Below are positions 34,383 to 43,368 of a stretch of DNA of 61,330 nucleotides, one piece after another. Source of the DNA: CAYLJJ01 sp964384025 (GTDB lineage: Bacteria > Myxococcota_A > Bradymonadia > UBA7976 > UBA1532); assembly GCA_964384025.1 (NCBI GenBank), contig CAYLJJ010000027.1:1-61330 (forward strand). Direction: 5' to 3'. Within the stretch, counting starts at the first letter, position 1, and each line of letters opens with the position of its first letter. The position numbers and the translations under genes are program-made. The notes beneath the pieces are model-generated. The model did no database searches, was not told the DNA's origin, and was given only the letters and a program-made list of their open reading frames with translations.

Positions 34383-35512
34383 TCCGCACCCCCGATGATG
34401 GGAGCGCCAAACGCAAGTCGTTCATAGAGCGAGCCCAGTTTGGCCTGCGCGATCCACTCCTCGGTGTGTAGGTCAGTCATCCTTGCTGGAACCTTGAGGT
34501 TTGGATCCCTATGACCAAGCACAAAGACTTGTTCTGGCTCATCCCGGAATTGGTTCAGCACGACCGGCGAGTGTGTCGTCAACGCGATGGTGAGGTTACG
34601 CTGATCGGCATGTTGCCGCATCGCCGCGATGATTGATCGGATCGCGTGGGGGTGTAGTTGGTTCTCAACCTCATCGAAGGCGAGCAGGGAGCTTGGCTTC
34701 GCGCCCGCGACCGCCGTGAGATGAAGCAGACCTGTCAGCAAACCATCAGCCGCTCGATTGGGCAGCAGTCCTTCAGCCGCGTCGGTCGCGTCTGGACGAA
34801 AAAGGTAGGGCAACCCTCGATCAAACTCAATACTCCCGATGATGCCAGGAAAGGCCCGCCGCGCCTCAGCCATGACCCACTCAAACTGGCCATGGTAACG
34901 CAGCGGTGAGCCCTTCCAGTTCGCTAGAACCGACCAGAGGTTGCGTCCAGTCGGATGTAAATAGGAATCAGTTGCTCCGATGGGTTCCACACGTTTAACC
35001 TGATTTAGCGAGTAGGTATCATGGATACGGATTCTATCAAGGAGGTCAACAAGCGGCCGCATCCAAGGAGCAGAGCCTCTATCCCAAAGAACTTTAGTAC
35101 AGCATCGATGATCATCAAAGGGTTGCTGTTCTTTATCCAGATGCCAGAACTCTTCAAACATTCTTGCACGCAAAACAAGCCTATTTGAATGATATAGCTC
35201 CTCCCCGTAAGTGCTCTTAATACCTTGGCTAGAGACAGGAAATCTTAATTTCCAGATAAGATCGTCAATTTCGATGGAAAACTCCACTGGAGCGTTTATT
35301 TCTGCCCCCCAACGCTGGAACATAACTCCATCAACCGCTCGAAATGCAGATTCTTACCCCCAAATAAAGAGTATGCGTAAGAAGCGCAGCGCATCGAGTG
35401 CAGTGGACTTACCCACACCATTTGCTCCAGAGAGTATGCACACTCCCTCAGGGCTCCAGATGAACTTTTCGAGGACCCTGAAGTCGCCGATATGGAGAGT
35501 AAAGTGTGACAT
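34379..35512 (-). pseudogene. AAA ATPase (defence-type) with in-frame stop
   Basis: Read from ATG 35512 (AGGAG seven bases before), codons 1-52 give a start like MSHFTLHIGDFRVLEKF and Walker A SGANGVGKS. Codon 53 is TAA (35356-35354). The same frame then continues for over 320 codons with EFDRGLPYLF, the Walker B SLLAFDEVENQLHP and the His in LTTHSPVV. So a single nonsense change separates the nucleotide-binding loop from the rest. A start at ATG 35323 would give a 314-residue protein without Walker A. The family matches AAA_21-type ATPases of phage-defence pairs. Likely inactive. Confidence 0.75.
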
Positions 35513-36062
35513 CGGAGTCTCCTATGCTCGTTTCTCAAAAATGTTCAAACAGGGCCACCCACTTTTACCAGAGGGTGTGCTGATTTGGGACAGTATGGGC
35601 TGCCTCAACAGCTTAGAATCGGGAATATTGAGTATGTCCCACGTCGCTCGCCGGAGAGGGATTCAGAGCCCTGCGACCCTCCATCACTGATCGCTACCAC
35701 AAGAAAACAGGGCAATCAGAGCAAGGTGTGAAGAACTCCAACGGATCAGGTGAAACATGCTCAGTCGCTGGAGGGGGGAGAGGGCCGCCGGAGGCGCTCA
35801 GAGAGGGGATCAACTCCAGGGTACGGCGCTCAATCTGAGGAGGAGGTTGGAGGAGAGAGCCCAGGAGCAAGGGGCCGCTCTACAAAGCTGGACTGCGCCA
35901 ACAATGAAACCATTGTTTTCATTGTCTCCGTTGGTTCCATTTCATCCTTCGGCGCTGAGGGCTCAGGCTGAGGAGGTCCTGAGAGCCCCAGGATGAGAAG
36001 ATCTCCTGAGCAGAGAGGCCTGCTGCTCTACCCTCCTGACAGATGAGGCAGACTCTAATCTC
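35513..36062. other. Degenerate region between the ATPase and the IS1 remnant
   Basis: Short frames with coding-like residue use occur (for example LRRRLEERAQEQGAALQSW near 35840) but none has a start, size or family that I can support. A seven-base inverted repeat TGGGACA/TGTCCCA spans 35587-35642. I take it as mixed remnants of deleted genes. Confidence 0.4.
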
Positions 36063-36380
36063 CTCAATAAAAAATCAGCCAAACGTCTTTGGGAGTCTTT
36101 TCCACCAGAATATCGTCAGTGCGCTGTCATGTACACAGACTTTTGGAAGGCCTACGCAAGTGTTTTTCCGTCGAAACGGCACGTTGCTGTCAGCAAAGAT
36201 TCGGGTCTTACAAGTTATATTAAGCGGTTCAACTGTACCTTAAGGCAACATGGTTCGAGATTGGTTCGAAAAACTCTTCCTTTCTCTCGCGATCTAGACA
36301 ATTTGATTGGATCAACCTGGTATTTTATCCATAGTTATAATTTGAACATCAATGGAATTGACATCACTACGTCTTCCTGA
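36063..36380 (+). pseudogene. IS1-family transposase remnant
   Basis: The C-terminal part of an IS1 InsB-type transposase: KSAKRLWESFPPEYRQC, YTDFWKAYASVFPSKRH, then the family hallmarks RFNCTLRQHGSRLVRKTLPFS and YFIHSYNL. The N-terminal zinc and DDE residues are missing. No element ends are evident. It marks the right edge of the accessory island; resident-type genes resume at 36441. Confidence 0.75.
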
Positions 36381-36440
36381 CTACCCATATCTCAACCCCT
36401 CAGCCCCGTTTCTATAAAGGCAGGCTTTCAGAGTTGAGGT

Positions 36441-37517
36441 TTATAGAGGGGGGGAACACTGGAAGAGCTCCTCTAAGATCTCTAGAGCCTCCATCGCTGA
36501 GAACTCCTCCATCCCTACAGTCCAAAGCTCCTCCAAGCGAGCGGCTCCTGCCTCATCTTGGGCCTTGGCCCCTCGGTTGAGGACCGGCCCCAAGATCTCA
36601 AGGCCTGCCCAGAGCGCCGCGCGCGTCGCCCCTGACGCTGCTTCAAATTCTTGGATACGTTGGATCAAGATCATCGCAAGACCTCGATCCAAGGCGGGAT
36701 CAAGCTGCTCTAGAGCGCGCTGATGTAGGGCCTCATCCTCTGCGCTCTCGGCTGAGTCCAGATCCCGCCAGCAGCGCAGCGCCAGGAGCCCTTGGAAGAT
36801 CGCCGCGTGAGCAGGAGGGCTGAGCGTCTGTACCAAGCCACCAAAGCCCAAAGCGGTCTCATCAAGCTGCTTGCCCCCGCAGTAATAGGCCCAAGAGGAG
36901 TCACAGTCCTTAGCGGTGGTCGCACAGGTCACTGCTTCTTTATAGCTGCTGATGTAATAGAACCAGATCAGAGCTGCTTCAATCCTGTGGGCGTTGATCA
37001 GCGGCTCTGTCCCTGCGATCCCCGCCTCAAAGGCGCTCAAAATCAGGGGCTCGATGCGGCTGGGACCCACACAGTATTCAGGCCAACTCTGAGCAGCCTC
37101 TTCAGCTTTGCAGTCAACACCCTCAGGCTTGGGGACGTGGACATCATAGCGACGAGTGATGCGGCTCCCGACCCCCCCCTCTTCTCCATAGATCAACTCC
37201 GCTTGGATAAACTCCTCAGCGCTGCTCTCCCCCCCCCAAAGCAGCTCAGCTATCGCCTCATAGGCGGCGACCCGCGCTGCGCTTGAAGGGGTGCTGGAGC
37301 CCGCTAGATGGTACTGACCATCATCAGAGATACAGCTGTCCCATCCCTCAGGGTACTCTCCTTCAGAGATACAGCTCAGAGGTTCTATGCCTTCTTCACT
37401 TGCATCTGTTGCGCCTGCATCTGCTGTACTTGTATCGCTTGTTTCTTGAGAATCACCTCCATCACAACCTAAAGAGATAAGAAGTGAGAGGGTCAAAATA
37501 GATCGGGCGATCTTCAT
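36441..37517 (-). CDS. Lipoprotein partner of a TonB receptor
   Basis: A 358-residue lipoprotein (LLISLGC, Cys18) with an Asp/Ser/Thr-rich linker (about 22-45). The body is mainly helical with several Cys residues and segments such as LILSAFEAGIAGTEPLINAHRIEAALIWFYY. This is faintly like imelysin-type iron or heme lipoproteins, which also pair with receptors, but the GxHxxE motif is absent, so I do not name it so. The start overlaps the receptor stop by four bases, so the two are translated together. Confidence 0.65.
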   Translation of the reverse strand: MKIARSILTLSLLISLGCDGGDSQETSDTSTADAGATDASEEGIEPLSCISEGEYPEGWDSCISDDGQYHLAGSSTPSSAARVAAYEAIAELLWGGESSAEEFIQAELIYGEEGGVGSRITRRYDVHVPKPEGVDCKAEEAAQSWPEYCVGPSRIEPLILSAFEAGIAGTEPLINAHRIEAALIWFYYISSYKEAVTCATTAKDCDSSWAYYCGGKQLDETALGFGGLVQTLSPPAHAAIFQGLLALRCWRDLDSAESAEDEALHQRALEQLDPALDRGLAMILIQRIQEFEAASGATRAALWAGLEILGPVLNRGAKAQDEAGAARLEELWTVGMEEFSAMEALEILEELFQCSPPL

Positions 37518-39634
37518 GGTTCGATCTCCAAGTTGAGGATGAAGCCTCTCCCCGCTCCATTAACGCTGGAGCCATGTATTCGATAAGCTTCATCTGTGAG
37601 GTTTTCGACGACGAGGTTGAGTGAGAGGGCCTGGGGAAGGCGTAAGCCCGCTCTTAGATCTAGGACGCTGTAGCCTGGGGTCCCCCCAAAGGGAATGCGC
37701 CGGTCGATGCTGTCACCAAAAGAGAGGCGCTCCTGAGCTGCGGCCCAGCGCAGAGCCGCAGCTGCATAGAGGCCACTGTGGGCCTGCCTCCAGAGCAGCT
37801 CAAGGTTGCCGTTCAGAGGAGGGATGCGTGAGAGGGGTCGCTGTTCTCCCTGTTCATGATCTAGAGGGGAGTCTCCCTCTCCCCAAGCCCAAGAGAGGCT
37901 GCTCTTGAGCTGAACTCCATGGGGGATGCGTAGGCTAAGGGCGGCCTCATAGCCATAGATCAAGCCATCGCTCAGGTTTACCAAGGTTACTGGCGGAGCG
38001 CGTCGCATCGCTGAGCAGCTGCGATCTGAGGGAGGGCACTCGCTGTCTTTGCGCTCCATAAGGCCGTAGAACCTGCTGCGAAAGGCCCAAAGCTCCAAGT
38101 GAAGCGCGCGGAAGTTCAACTTAAGGCCCAATTCAGCGCTGAGGGCGCGCTCCGGCTGTAGATCTTCATTGCCCAACTGAAGACCTTGGCCAGTGAACTG
38201 TCGAGCGGTCATATCGTCGAGGTTAGGAGAACGATAGCCCTCCTCTAGATTAAAGATCAGGCTGAGGGGACCAAAGCGCCCCTCAAGGCCCGCGTTGGCG
38301 ACTCCATCGACCCAGCTGGAATCAATCTCTGGAGAGTCAGAGTCTAGATCCATCTGGGCCTGCACCTCCGCATAGAGCCAACGCGCCCCTAAGCGCAGCG
38401 TGAAGCGCCCCCAGTCCAGGCGCGGAGAGAACCAGAGGGCGCCCTGCCGAGCAGCGCTGCCATCTATATACTGGCCTCGGGAGCGATCACGGCTGATCTC
38501 TGAGCGGACGAGGGTATCCCAGCCCCTAGAGCTGACCGACTCCAAGGTCCCATCCAGGCCATAGGGTAGGCGCAGCTGAAGCTCTCCCCAGAGAGGCAGG
38601 GTCCTGATCTGTGCCTCCAGTCTCAGCTCCCAGATGTCGATGCTGTCCTCTCCACTGTTGATAAAGTCGATCCGATTGTTGACCCGCCGCTCATGCTGGC
38701 GCTGAAAGCCTCCCGCCGCCTCTAGATGAGCCAAAAGGGGGTTTTTAAACTCCAGCTCCGCTCGCGCGAGAACCTGGCTGCGAAACTGCTCTTCGTAGAT
38801 CAGGCACCAGTCATCGGGGGTCTCTGGGGGTGGACATTGGTCGGTTCGAGGAGCGTCATATTGGCGATAGAGGTAGCCTGCCAACACCAGACGCTCTCGC
38901 TCGGAGAGCTGGTGGAGTAAGCGAGCATCTGCGGTCAGCTCCTCAAAGCCGGTGCCCATCTGGCTGCGACCATTCTCCTCAAAGCGAGGAACCTCCCGCT
39001 CCAAAGGCATAGGATCTTCCTTGAGACCCTCAATCGGGCCTGCGGCCTCCAGTTGCCCCAGACGACGCCCCCCAAAACCGGTGAGCAGCCCTGTCTGCGG
39101 GCTAAGCTGTGCCTCTACCTCTAGACGACCTCCCAAGCTGCGATCTGCGCTGGCATGACGTAGGTTCAAGCGAGGCTGAAAATGAAACCCCTTTCGCTGA
39201 GGATCGATGGCGGGTTCGCGAGGGTAGAGGAGGATCGCCCCCGCCAGAGCGTTGGCCCCCAACTCAACGCTGGCGCTGCCCCGCAACACCTCCAATCGTC
39301 CAAGAGTTTGAGCGTCCACAGTAAAGAGGTACTGGTTGGGGCCTTGACGAAAGAGGGCGTGGTTGAGACGCAGACCATCAAAGAGGAGCAGGGTGTGCCG
39401 CCCAGTACGACCCCGGATATAGGGAGAGCCCTGGCCATGAGCGGTCTGCTGTACATAGACTCCAGGAGTAAAGATCAGGGCCTCGGGGGTAGAGCGGCTC
39501 TGGCGCTCCTGCATCTCCCGGCGTCGAACGCTCTGCTGAGCGCGGCTCTCTGGTGCTCCAGATTCCTGTCTCCCGATCACTCGGATGGCTGTAGCCTCGC
39601 TTGGAGAGAGCAGTAGTAGCAGAGAGAGGAGCAT
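37514..39634 (-). CDS. TonB-dependent outer-membrane receptor
   Basis: A 706-residue receptor. Signal MLLSLLLLLSPSEA, a plug domain (STPEALIFTPGVYVQQTAHGQGSPYIRG and LEVLRGSASVELGANALAGAIL by parts) and a 22-strand barrel ending in the usual LVVENLTDEAYRIHGS and a terminal acidic strand. The plug resembles heme, hemoglobin or vitamin B12 and metal receptors, but a substrate cannot be read from it. AGGAG lies before ATG. Three 15-base repeats stand 37-84 bases upstream and may control it. Its lipoprotein gene follows. Confidence 0.88.
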   Translation of the reverse strand: MLLSLLLLLSPSEATAIRVIGRQESGAPESRAQQSVRRREMQERQSRSTPEALIFTPGVYVQQTAHGQGSPYIRGRTGRHTLLLFDGLRLNHALFRQGPNQYLFTVDAQTLGRLEVLRGSASVELGANALAGAILLYPREPAIDPQRKGFHFQPRLNLRHASADRSLGGRLEVEAQLSPQTGLLTGFGGRRLGQLEAAGPIEGLKEDPMPLEREVPRFEENGRSQMGTGFEELTADARLLHQLSERERLVLAGYLYRQYDAPRTDQCPPPETPDDWCLIYEEQFRSQVLARAELEFKNPLLAHLEAAGGFQRQHERRVNNRIDFINSGEDSIDIWELRLEAQIRTLPLWGELQLRLPYGLDGTLESVSSRGWDTLVRSEISRDRSRGQYIDGSAARQGALWFSPRLDWGRFTLRLGARWLYAEVQAQMDLDSDSPEIDSSWVDGVANAGLEGRFGPLSLIFNLEEGYRSPNLDDMTARQFTGQGLQLGNEDLQPERALSAELGLKLNFRALHLELWAFRSRFYGLMERKDSECPPSDRSCSAMRRAPPVTLVNLSDGLIYGYEAALSLRIPHGVQLKSSLSWAWGEGDSPLDHEQGEQRPLSRIPPLNGNLELLWRQAHSGLYAAAALRWAAAQERLSFGDSIDRRIPFGGTPGYSVLDLRAGLRLPQALSLNLVVENLTDEAYRIHGSSVNGAGRGFILNLEIEP

Positions 39635-39670
39635 GAGGCATTCTCCTTGGGAGCTGGGGTAGCTGCGATG

Positions 39671-39718
39671 GGGAAATTTACAGTGGGGGAATTTACAGTG
39701 GGGGAATTTACGGTGGGG
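39671..39718. repeat. Three tandem 15-bp repeats upstream of the TonB receptor
   Basis: GGGGAATTTACAGTG occurs three times head to tail (39671-39685, 39686-39700, 39701-39715, with one base change each in the outer units), followed by GGGG. They lie in the 121-base gap between the esterase stop and the receptor start, in position for an activator or repressor array. Confidence 0.75.
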
Positions 39719-39727
39719 CAGCTATAG

Positions 39728-39745
39728 GGGCTCTGTTCAGAGCCC
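39728..39745. terminator. Palindromic hairpin downstream of the esterase gene
   Basis: GGGCTCTG-TT-CAGAGCCC is a perfect eight-base stem beginning ten bases after the esterase stop on the minus strand. No T-run follows, so it may be a Rho-dependent pause, an RNA-stabilising hairpin or an operator for the receptor operon. Confidence 0.4.
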
Positions 39746-39755
39746 TCCAGCCTCT

Positions 39756-41345
39756 CTACTCACAGAGGAGAGGCTCTGGGAGTCTACAGAGACGCTCTTC
39801 TGCAAGGGGCTCTCCCGCTACACGAGCTTGAATCCAGGTGTGCATCTGAGGGAGGGCCGCGACCGCGCCCCTTGAGTGGCTTAGATCCGCACACTCGATG
39901 ATCTCCATCTGATAGCCCCGCTCACAGAGCCTAGGGAGATGCTCGCGGATCACCTCGGTCACCACCAAGGTGTCCTCCTCTGAGAGGGTCACAAAGAAGG
40001 GGGTCTCGCTGATCCTGGGGACGCTGCCCTCAGTCACGCTGTTCTCCGCGAAGTAGCAACCCCAGGGCTCAAGATCTCTTAAGTTTCCCTCAAGACCCGC
40101 AGAGATGAAAGCGGGGGTGAAGAGCTGCTCAAGGGACTCAATCTGCTCAAAGAGCGCCGCGGTGTCGTCTCTTGAGAAGAGGCGATCAAAGAGGGTGCTG
40201 GCGATCTGAAGCGGTGGATCATCGCGGAAGATCTCATCCAGAGAGGCGCTGCGTCCATACCAGTCCCACATCAAGGCGGCGGCGATCGAGAGCGCCATTG
40301 TGGTACTGCCTTGATGCTGTGTTCCCCAGCGAGCGAGGCCCAAGAGATCGGTAGGGGGGACCGCTGCCACCGCCGCGAGGGGAGGTAGATCTGGGGCATA
40401 ATAGGGCTGATACAACTCGGTAAAGAAGGTCGCGTGCCCGCCCTGAGAGCCTCCCCAGAAAATGAGCTGATCTGTTGAGGGCTCAAACGAGAGCCGCGCT
40501 CTGCTGAGACCACGCATCGCTGCTCGAAGAGCATCTAGGCTGCTTATAGCTACCGCCTCGGCGACAAGATAGGGGTGCAGAGTGCCCTCAGGAGAGGGCT
40601 CACCAAAGCCGATCATCCCTAGATAATCTGGAGCTATCGCTAAATAGCCTAGAGAGGCGAGGATGGCGACCTGTGCAGCGCCCTCCAGAGGATCATGTGA
40701 GGGAGCATCTGTATCGCTGATGCCTGTCGTGCCGTGTAGCCAGAGCACGACGGGGGGTGGGGCCTCCTGATCCCAATCGCTGGGCGCCGCCACCATCGCT
40801 GTGGCCTCGCGTCGAAGCCCTCGATCCTGGGTGGAGTAGCGCAGCTTATAGACCTGAGCCCCATATTCAGGCTCTAGGCCCTCATAACCCTCCTCTTCAA
40901 GGGCCGCTTGGATAAGCTCCAAGCTGAAGTTTGAGAACTCAGCGTCTCTCCAAGTGAGCACTTCAGCCAGCTCCCCTGGGGGAAGCCAGCTGTAAGGGGG
41001 CGCGCCGCACACCGCAGGCTCAAAGGGGGGCTGGTAGATTCCCTCGTCAGGATCTGGAGCTGCATCTAGACTGGGCAGGTCCAACGCGAAGTCCAGAGCG
41101 GTAACATCTGGAGGGGGTCGATCAAGGGCGAGATCAGGGAGGAGCCTGTCGGGGCTGCTGAGGTCTCCTTGAAGATCTGGGGCGAGCCCCAGATCGCGCT
41201 CATCGGATCCTAGATCTTTTGAGAGATCTGAAGGCCCCAGATCTGGGGCGACGGAGGTTTCAGCAACTTCGAGGGTTTCAGCGTTGTTACAACCCAAGAG
41301 CAGAATCAAACAACAACTGAGGGTGCTTCTCTTTGGATATCGCAA
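39756..41345 (-). CDS. Secreted lipoprotein alpha/beta-hydrolase (esterase/lipase)
   Basis: A 529-residue lipoprotein (LILLLGC) with a long Asp/Leu/Pro low-complexity linker (about 25-100) that would hold the enzyme off the membrane. The hydrolase domain has LWLHGTTG (oxyanion region) and the nucleophile in GGSQGGH near residue 300, with the catalytic His likely in DLSHSRG near the end. It resembles secretory lipases of the PF03583 kind. The start appears to be TTG 41345, as no ATG fits. No partner gene is clear. Confidence 0.78.
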   Translation of the reverse strand: MRYPKRSTLSCCLILLLGCNNAETLEVAETSVAPDLGPSDLSKDLGSDERDLGLAPDLQGDLSSPDRLLPDLALDRPPPDVTALDFALDLPSLDAAPDPDEGIYQPPFEPAVCGAPPYSWLPPGELAEVLTWRDAEFSNFSLELIQAALEEEGYEGLEPEYGAQVYKLRYSTQDRGLRREATAMVAAPSDWDQEAPPPVVLWLHGTTGISDTDAPSHDPLEGAAQVAILASLGYLAIAPDYLGMIGFGEPSPEGTLHPYLVAEAVAISSLDALRAAMRGLSRARLSFEPSTDQLIFWGGSQGGHATFFTELYQPYYAPDLPPLAAVAAVPPTDLLGLARWGTQHQGSTTMALSIAAALMWDWYGRSASLDEIFRDDPPLQIASTLFDRLFSRDDTAALFEQIESLEQLFTPAFISAGLEGNLRDLEPWGCYFAENSVTEGSVPRISETPFFVTLSEEDTLVVTEVIREHLPRLCERGYQMEIIECADLSHSRGAVAALPQMHTWIQARVAGEPLAEERLCRLPEPLLCE

Positions 41346-41391
41346 GGCGGCTCTTTTGAAAAGTTTTATCTAGAAGAAGTAGAGAGATATT

Positions 41392-42093
41392 CTAGAAGAC
41401 ATTGAAGACGCTGATAAGTCGCTTAAATTTCCAGAGGAGCTTAGGTGTTCCCGAAACAACACGTCCCAGTCGCTTACTAGCGGTCATTACCTCGCTACTG
41501 ACATCAGCAATCAGAAGCGCTCGGGTGGGATCCTGTTTTAGTTCTGCGATACTATTCTTCTTAATCGCGGTAGCACTCTTGATCACAGCCGAAGATTTAT
41601 CCTTGATATCGATCAAAATCTCCATCATAAACTTAAGGTCTTTAATGTTAGACTTAAGTCTCTTGATTTGAGATATTTTATTGCTGTTTCTTCTCGCAAG
41701 CGCTGAGTTGATCTCTCTCCCTTTGATTTTATAGATATCGATCTTCAACAAGCTTTCTATGTCTTTATGAACCTTGTTTTGCATAGAGTGTGCAAGTCGA
41801 TACTGTCCGTAGAGAGTATTAGATTCATAGAGGAACTTATCGAGAGATGCCATCTTGAACTTCAGGTAGGTGATTTTTAATGGTCTCTTGCGCCCTGTTT
41901 TCTTCCTAACTTGCTTATTCGTGTTAAAAACATCAAACCGGGATTTGCTATACTTAGAGTATTTTGATCCCAGGCTCTTAAGAGAAACCCTCTGGGTTTT
42001 GACTCCGAGTTGTTTGCGAAGCTGACTGGAACCACAGCTTGGCAACAGAAACAGCAGAGCTGAAAAAAGCAGGAAGGTGGTGGCGTTCTTCAT
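41392..42093 (-). CDS. Putative lipoprotein, helical and basic
   Basis: A 233-residue exported protein of unknown function. ATG 42093 is chosen because AGGAGAG stands before it and the signal (FLLFSALLFLLPSCGSS, Cys20) then starts properly. The mature part is Lys/Arg/Ser-rich and helical, with a likely coiled coil (KISQIKRLKSNIKDLKFMMEILIDIKDKSSAV by parts). Base content is more AT-rich than its neighbours. It overlaps the small gene upstream by four bases. Confidence 0.6.
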   Translation of the reverse strand: MKNATTFLLFSALLFLLPSCGSSQLRKQLGVKTQRVSLKSLGSKYSKYSKSRFDVFNTNKQVRKKTGRKRPLKITYLKFKMASLDKFLYESNTLYGQYRLAHSMQNKVHKDIESLLKIDIYKIKGREINSALARRNSNKISQIKRLKSNIKDLKFMMEILIDIKDKSSAVIKSATAIKKNSIAELKQDPTRALLIADVSSEVMTASKRLGRVVSGTPKLLWKFKRLISVFNVF

Positions 42094-42386
42094 GAGATCT
42101 CTCCTTGAGGACCCTCTCGGTTGAAGCATCTGCTCTCTACGAAAAGTTTTAAAGGATCTTGCCAAGAGATCTTATTTTTTTGAAAAAATAGAAATTTTGG
42201 ACCGACTGTCCGCCTCAGCGCGGTGTGGAGGATCTCACCGTTGCAGCAGTAATCAAGCTCTACCAGAGCATCGATACGATAATTTACGGAGAACTCAAAC
42301 TCTTCAAGATCCTGCGTTTGATCGTTGGCGATGGTCCTGACATGCTCCTCGGTGATAGCGAAGCTGTCCAGATTGCAAAACACCAC
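42090..42386 (-). CDS. Small unknown protein, start uncertain
   Basis: A frame of up to 98 codons from GTG 42386, overlapping the next gene (ATGA). In the same frame upstream lie hydrophobic residues AVLLLGCFSCCSG that look like the end of a lipoprotein signal, yet no ATG, GTG or TTG precedes them before a stop. So the true start may be lost or unusual. The body (EEFEFSVNYRIDALVELDYCC) is beta-like. I do not recognise it. Confidence 0.4.
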   Translation of the reverse strand: MVFCNLDSFAITEEHVRTIANDQTQDLEEFEFSVNYRIDALVELDYCCNGEILHTALRRTVGPKFLFFQKNKISWQDPLKLFVESRCFNREGPQGEIS

Positions 42387-42549
42387 CCCAGAGCAACATG
42401 AGAAGCAACCCAGCAGTAATACAGCCTGCGGCTGCGCTACTTGCTCCGGTTATGTCACAGGCGCGTGGAGCAACAGCGCTCTACACCATCAGAGGATAGA
42501 AAATGTATTGGGGAGTGAAGCATGGAGCGGTTGCCTGCTCTGGAGACGA

Positions 42550-43290
42550 TCAATGGGTTTTTGCAAGCTTGAGCACCATCGCCTGAAGGAAGACACGACC
42601 ACGCCCCACCTTTCGATACCACTCTCCCTCATTCAGGATGAGCTGTAGGCTGGGATCATCCTCTCGCAGCTTCCCCGCTGCGATCAGAGCCCAGGCGTGA
42701 CGTTGGTTGTTCCCATAAAAGGTGTCCCAGACCCCAGCCTGTAGGGGGACTTGATGGAGCAGCTCATAGCCACAGGCCCGTAAGGTGGTGTGATAGTCCG
42801 CCAAGGTCCCCAGAGGCTCTACCATCCGTTCCTCAAGAGGTCCACGTACCTCACTGGGAGCATTTCGGTTGACCACTCCAGGATAGGTCACCACCAAACG
42901 GCCCTGAGGTTTCAGCAAGCGCTTCCAGAGAAGCAGCGCCTGTTTGAGCCCCAAAGAGAGCGCTGCGCCCTCAGCCATCACGACCGCAAAGCTCTGGTCT
43001 GGGAAAGGAAGCTGAGTATAGCGAGCGCTGAGCGCTGAGACCAAGTTTGAAGCCCCCCCCTCCTCAGCACGCTGCCGTACAAAGGGGAGATAGCGAGTGT
43101 CTCGATCCACCGCCACTACACGACAGCAGCGTGAGCGCGCCACCCAAGTAGCACGATCCCCAGAGCCACAGTTCAGATCCAACAGACGGTCTGTAGATTT
43201 GATGGAGATGGGGGTTAGATAAGCTGAGGTGAAAGTGGCTGCCCCAGGCTCGTTGCGCGGGAGTTTCGCGAAGAACTCGAAACGATCCAC
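42550..43290 (-). CDS. Class I SAM-dependent methyltransferase
   Basis: A 246-residue methyltransferase with the SAM-binding LLDLNCGSGDRATWVA (motif I), VVAVDRD (motif II), LPFPDQSFAVVMAEGAAL and the post-motif LLKPQGRLVVTYPG. The substrate cannot be read; this is like the small-molecule or UbiE-type group. The start is GTG 43290 with GAGGAG five bases before. It follows citrate synthase after a gap on the opposite reading order (it lies downstream of gltA on the same strand, 78 bases away). Confidence 0.82.
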   Translation of the reverse strand: MDRFEFFAKLPRNEPGAATFTSAYLTPISIKSTDRLLDLNCGSGDRATWVARSRCCRVVAVDRDTRYLPFVRQRAEEGGASNLVSALSARYTQLPFPDQSFAVVMAEGAALSLGLKQALLLWKRLLKPQGRLVVTYPGVVNRNAPSEVRGPLEERMVEPLGTLADYHTTLRACGYELLHQVPLQAGVWDTFYGNNQRHAWALIAAGKLREDDPSLQLILNEGEWYRKVGRGRVFLQAMVLKLAKTH

Positions 43291-43368
43291 ATCAGCTCCT
43301 CATAAGAAATCTGTGCTTATCTTAGAGAGGGGTTCTGTCTAGAGACAATCTTTTTGGGGAGCTTTTAT

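Noticed and set aside
36441..37517. Imelysin-family iron lipoprotein
   Set aside because: The GxHxxE motif is missing; only general helical similarity.
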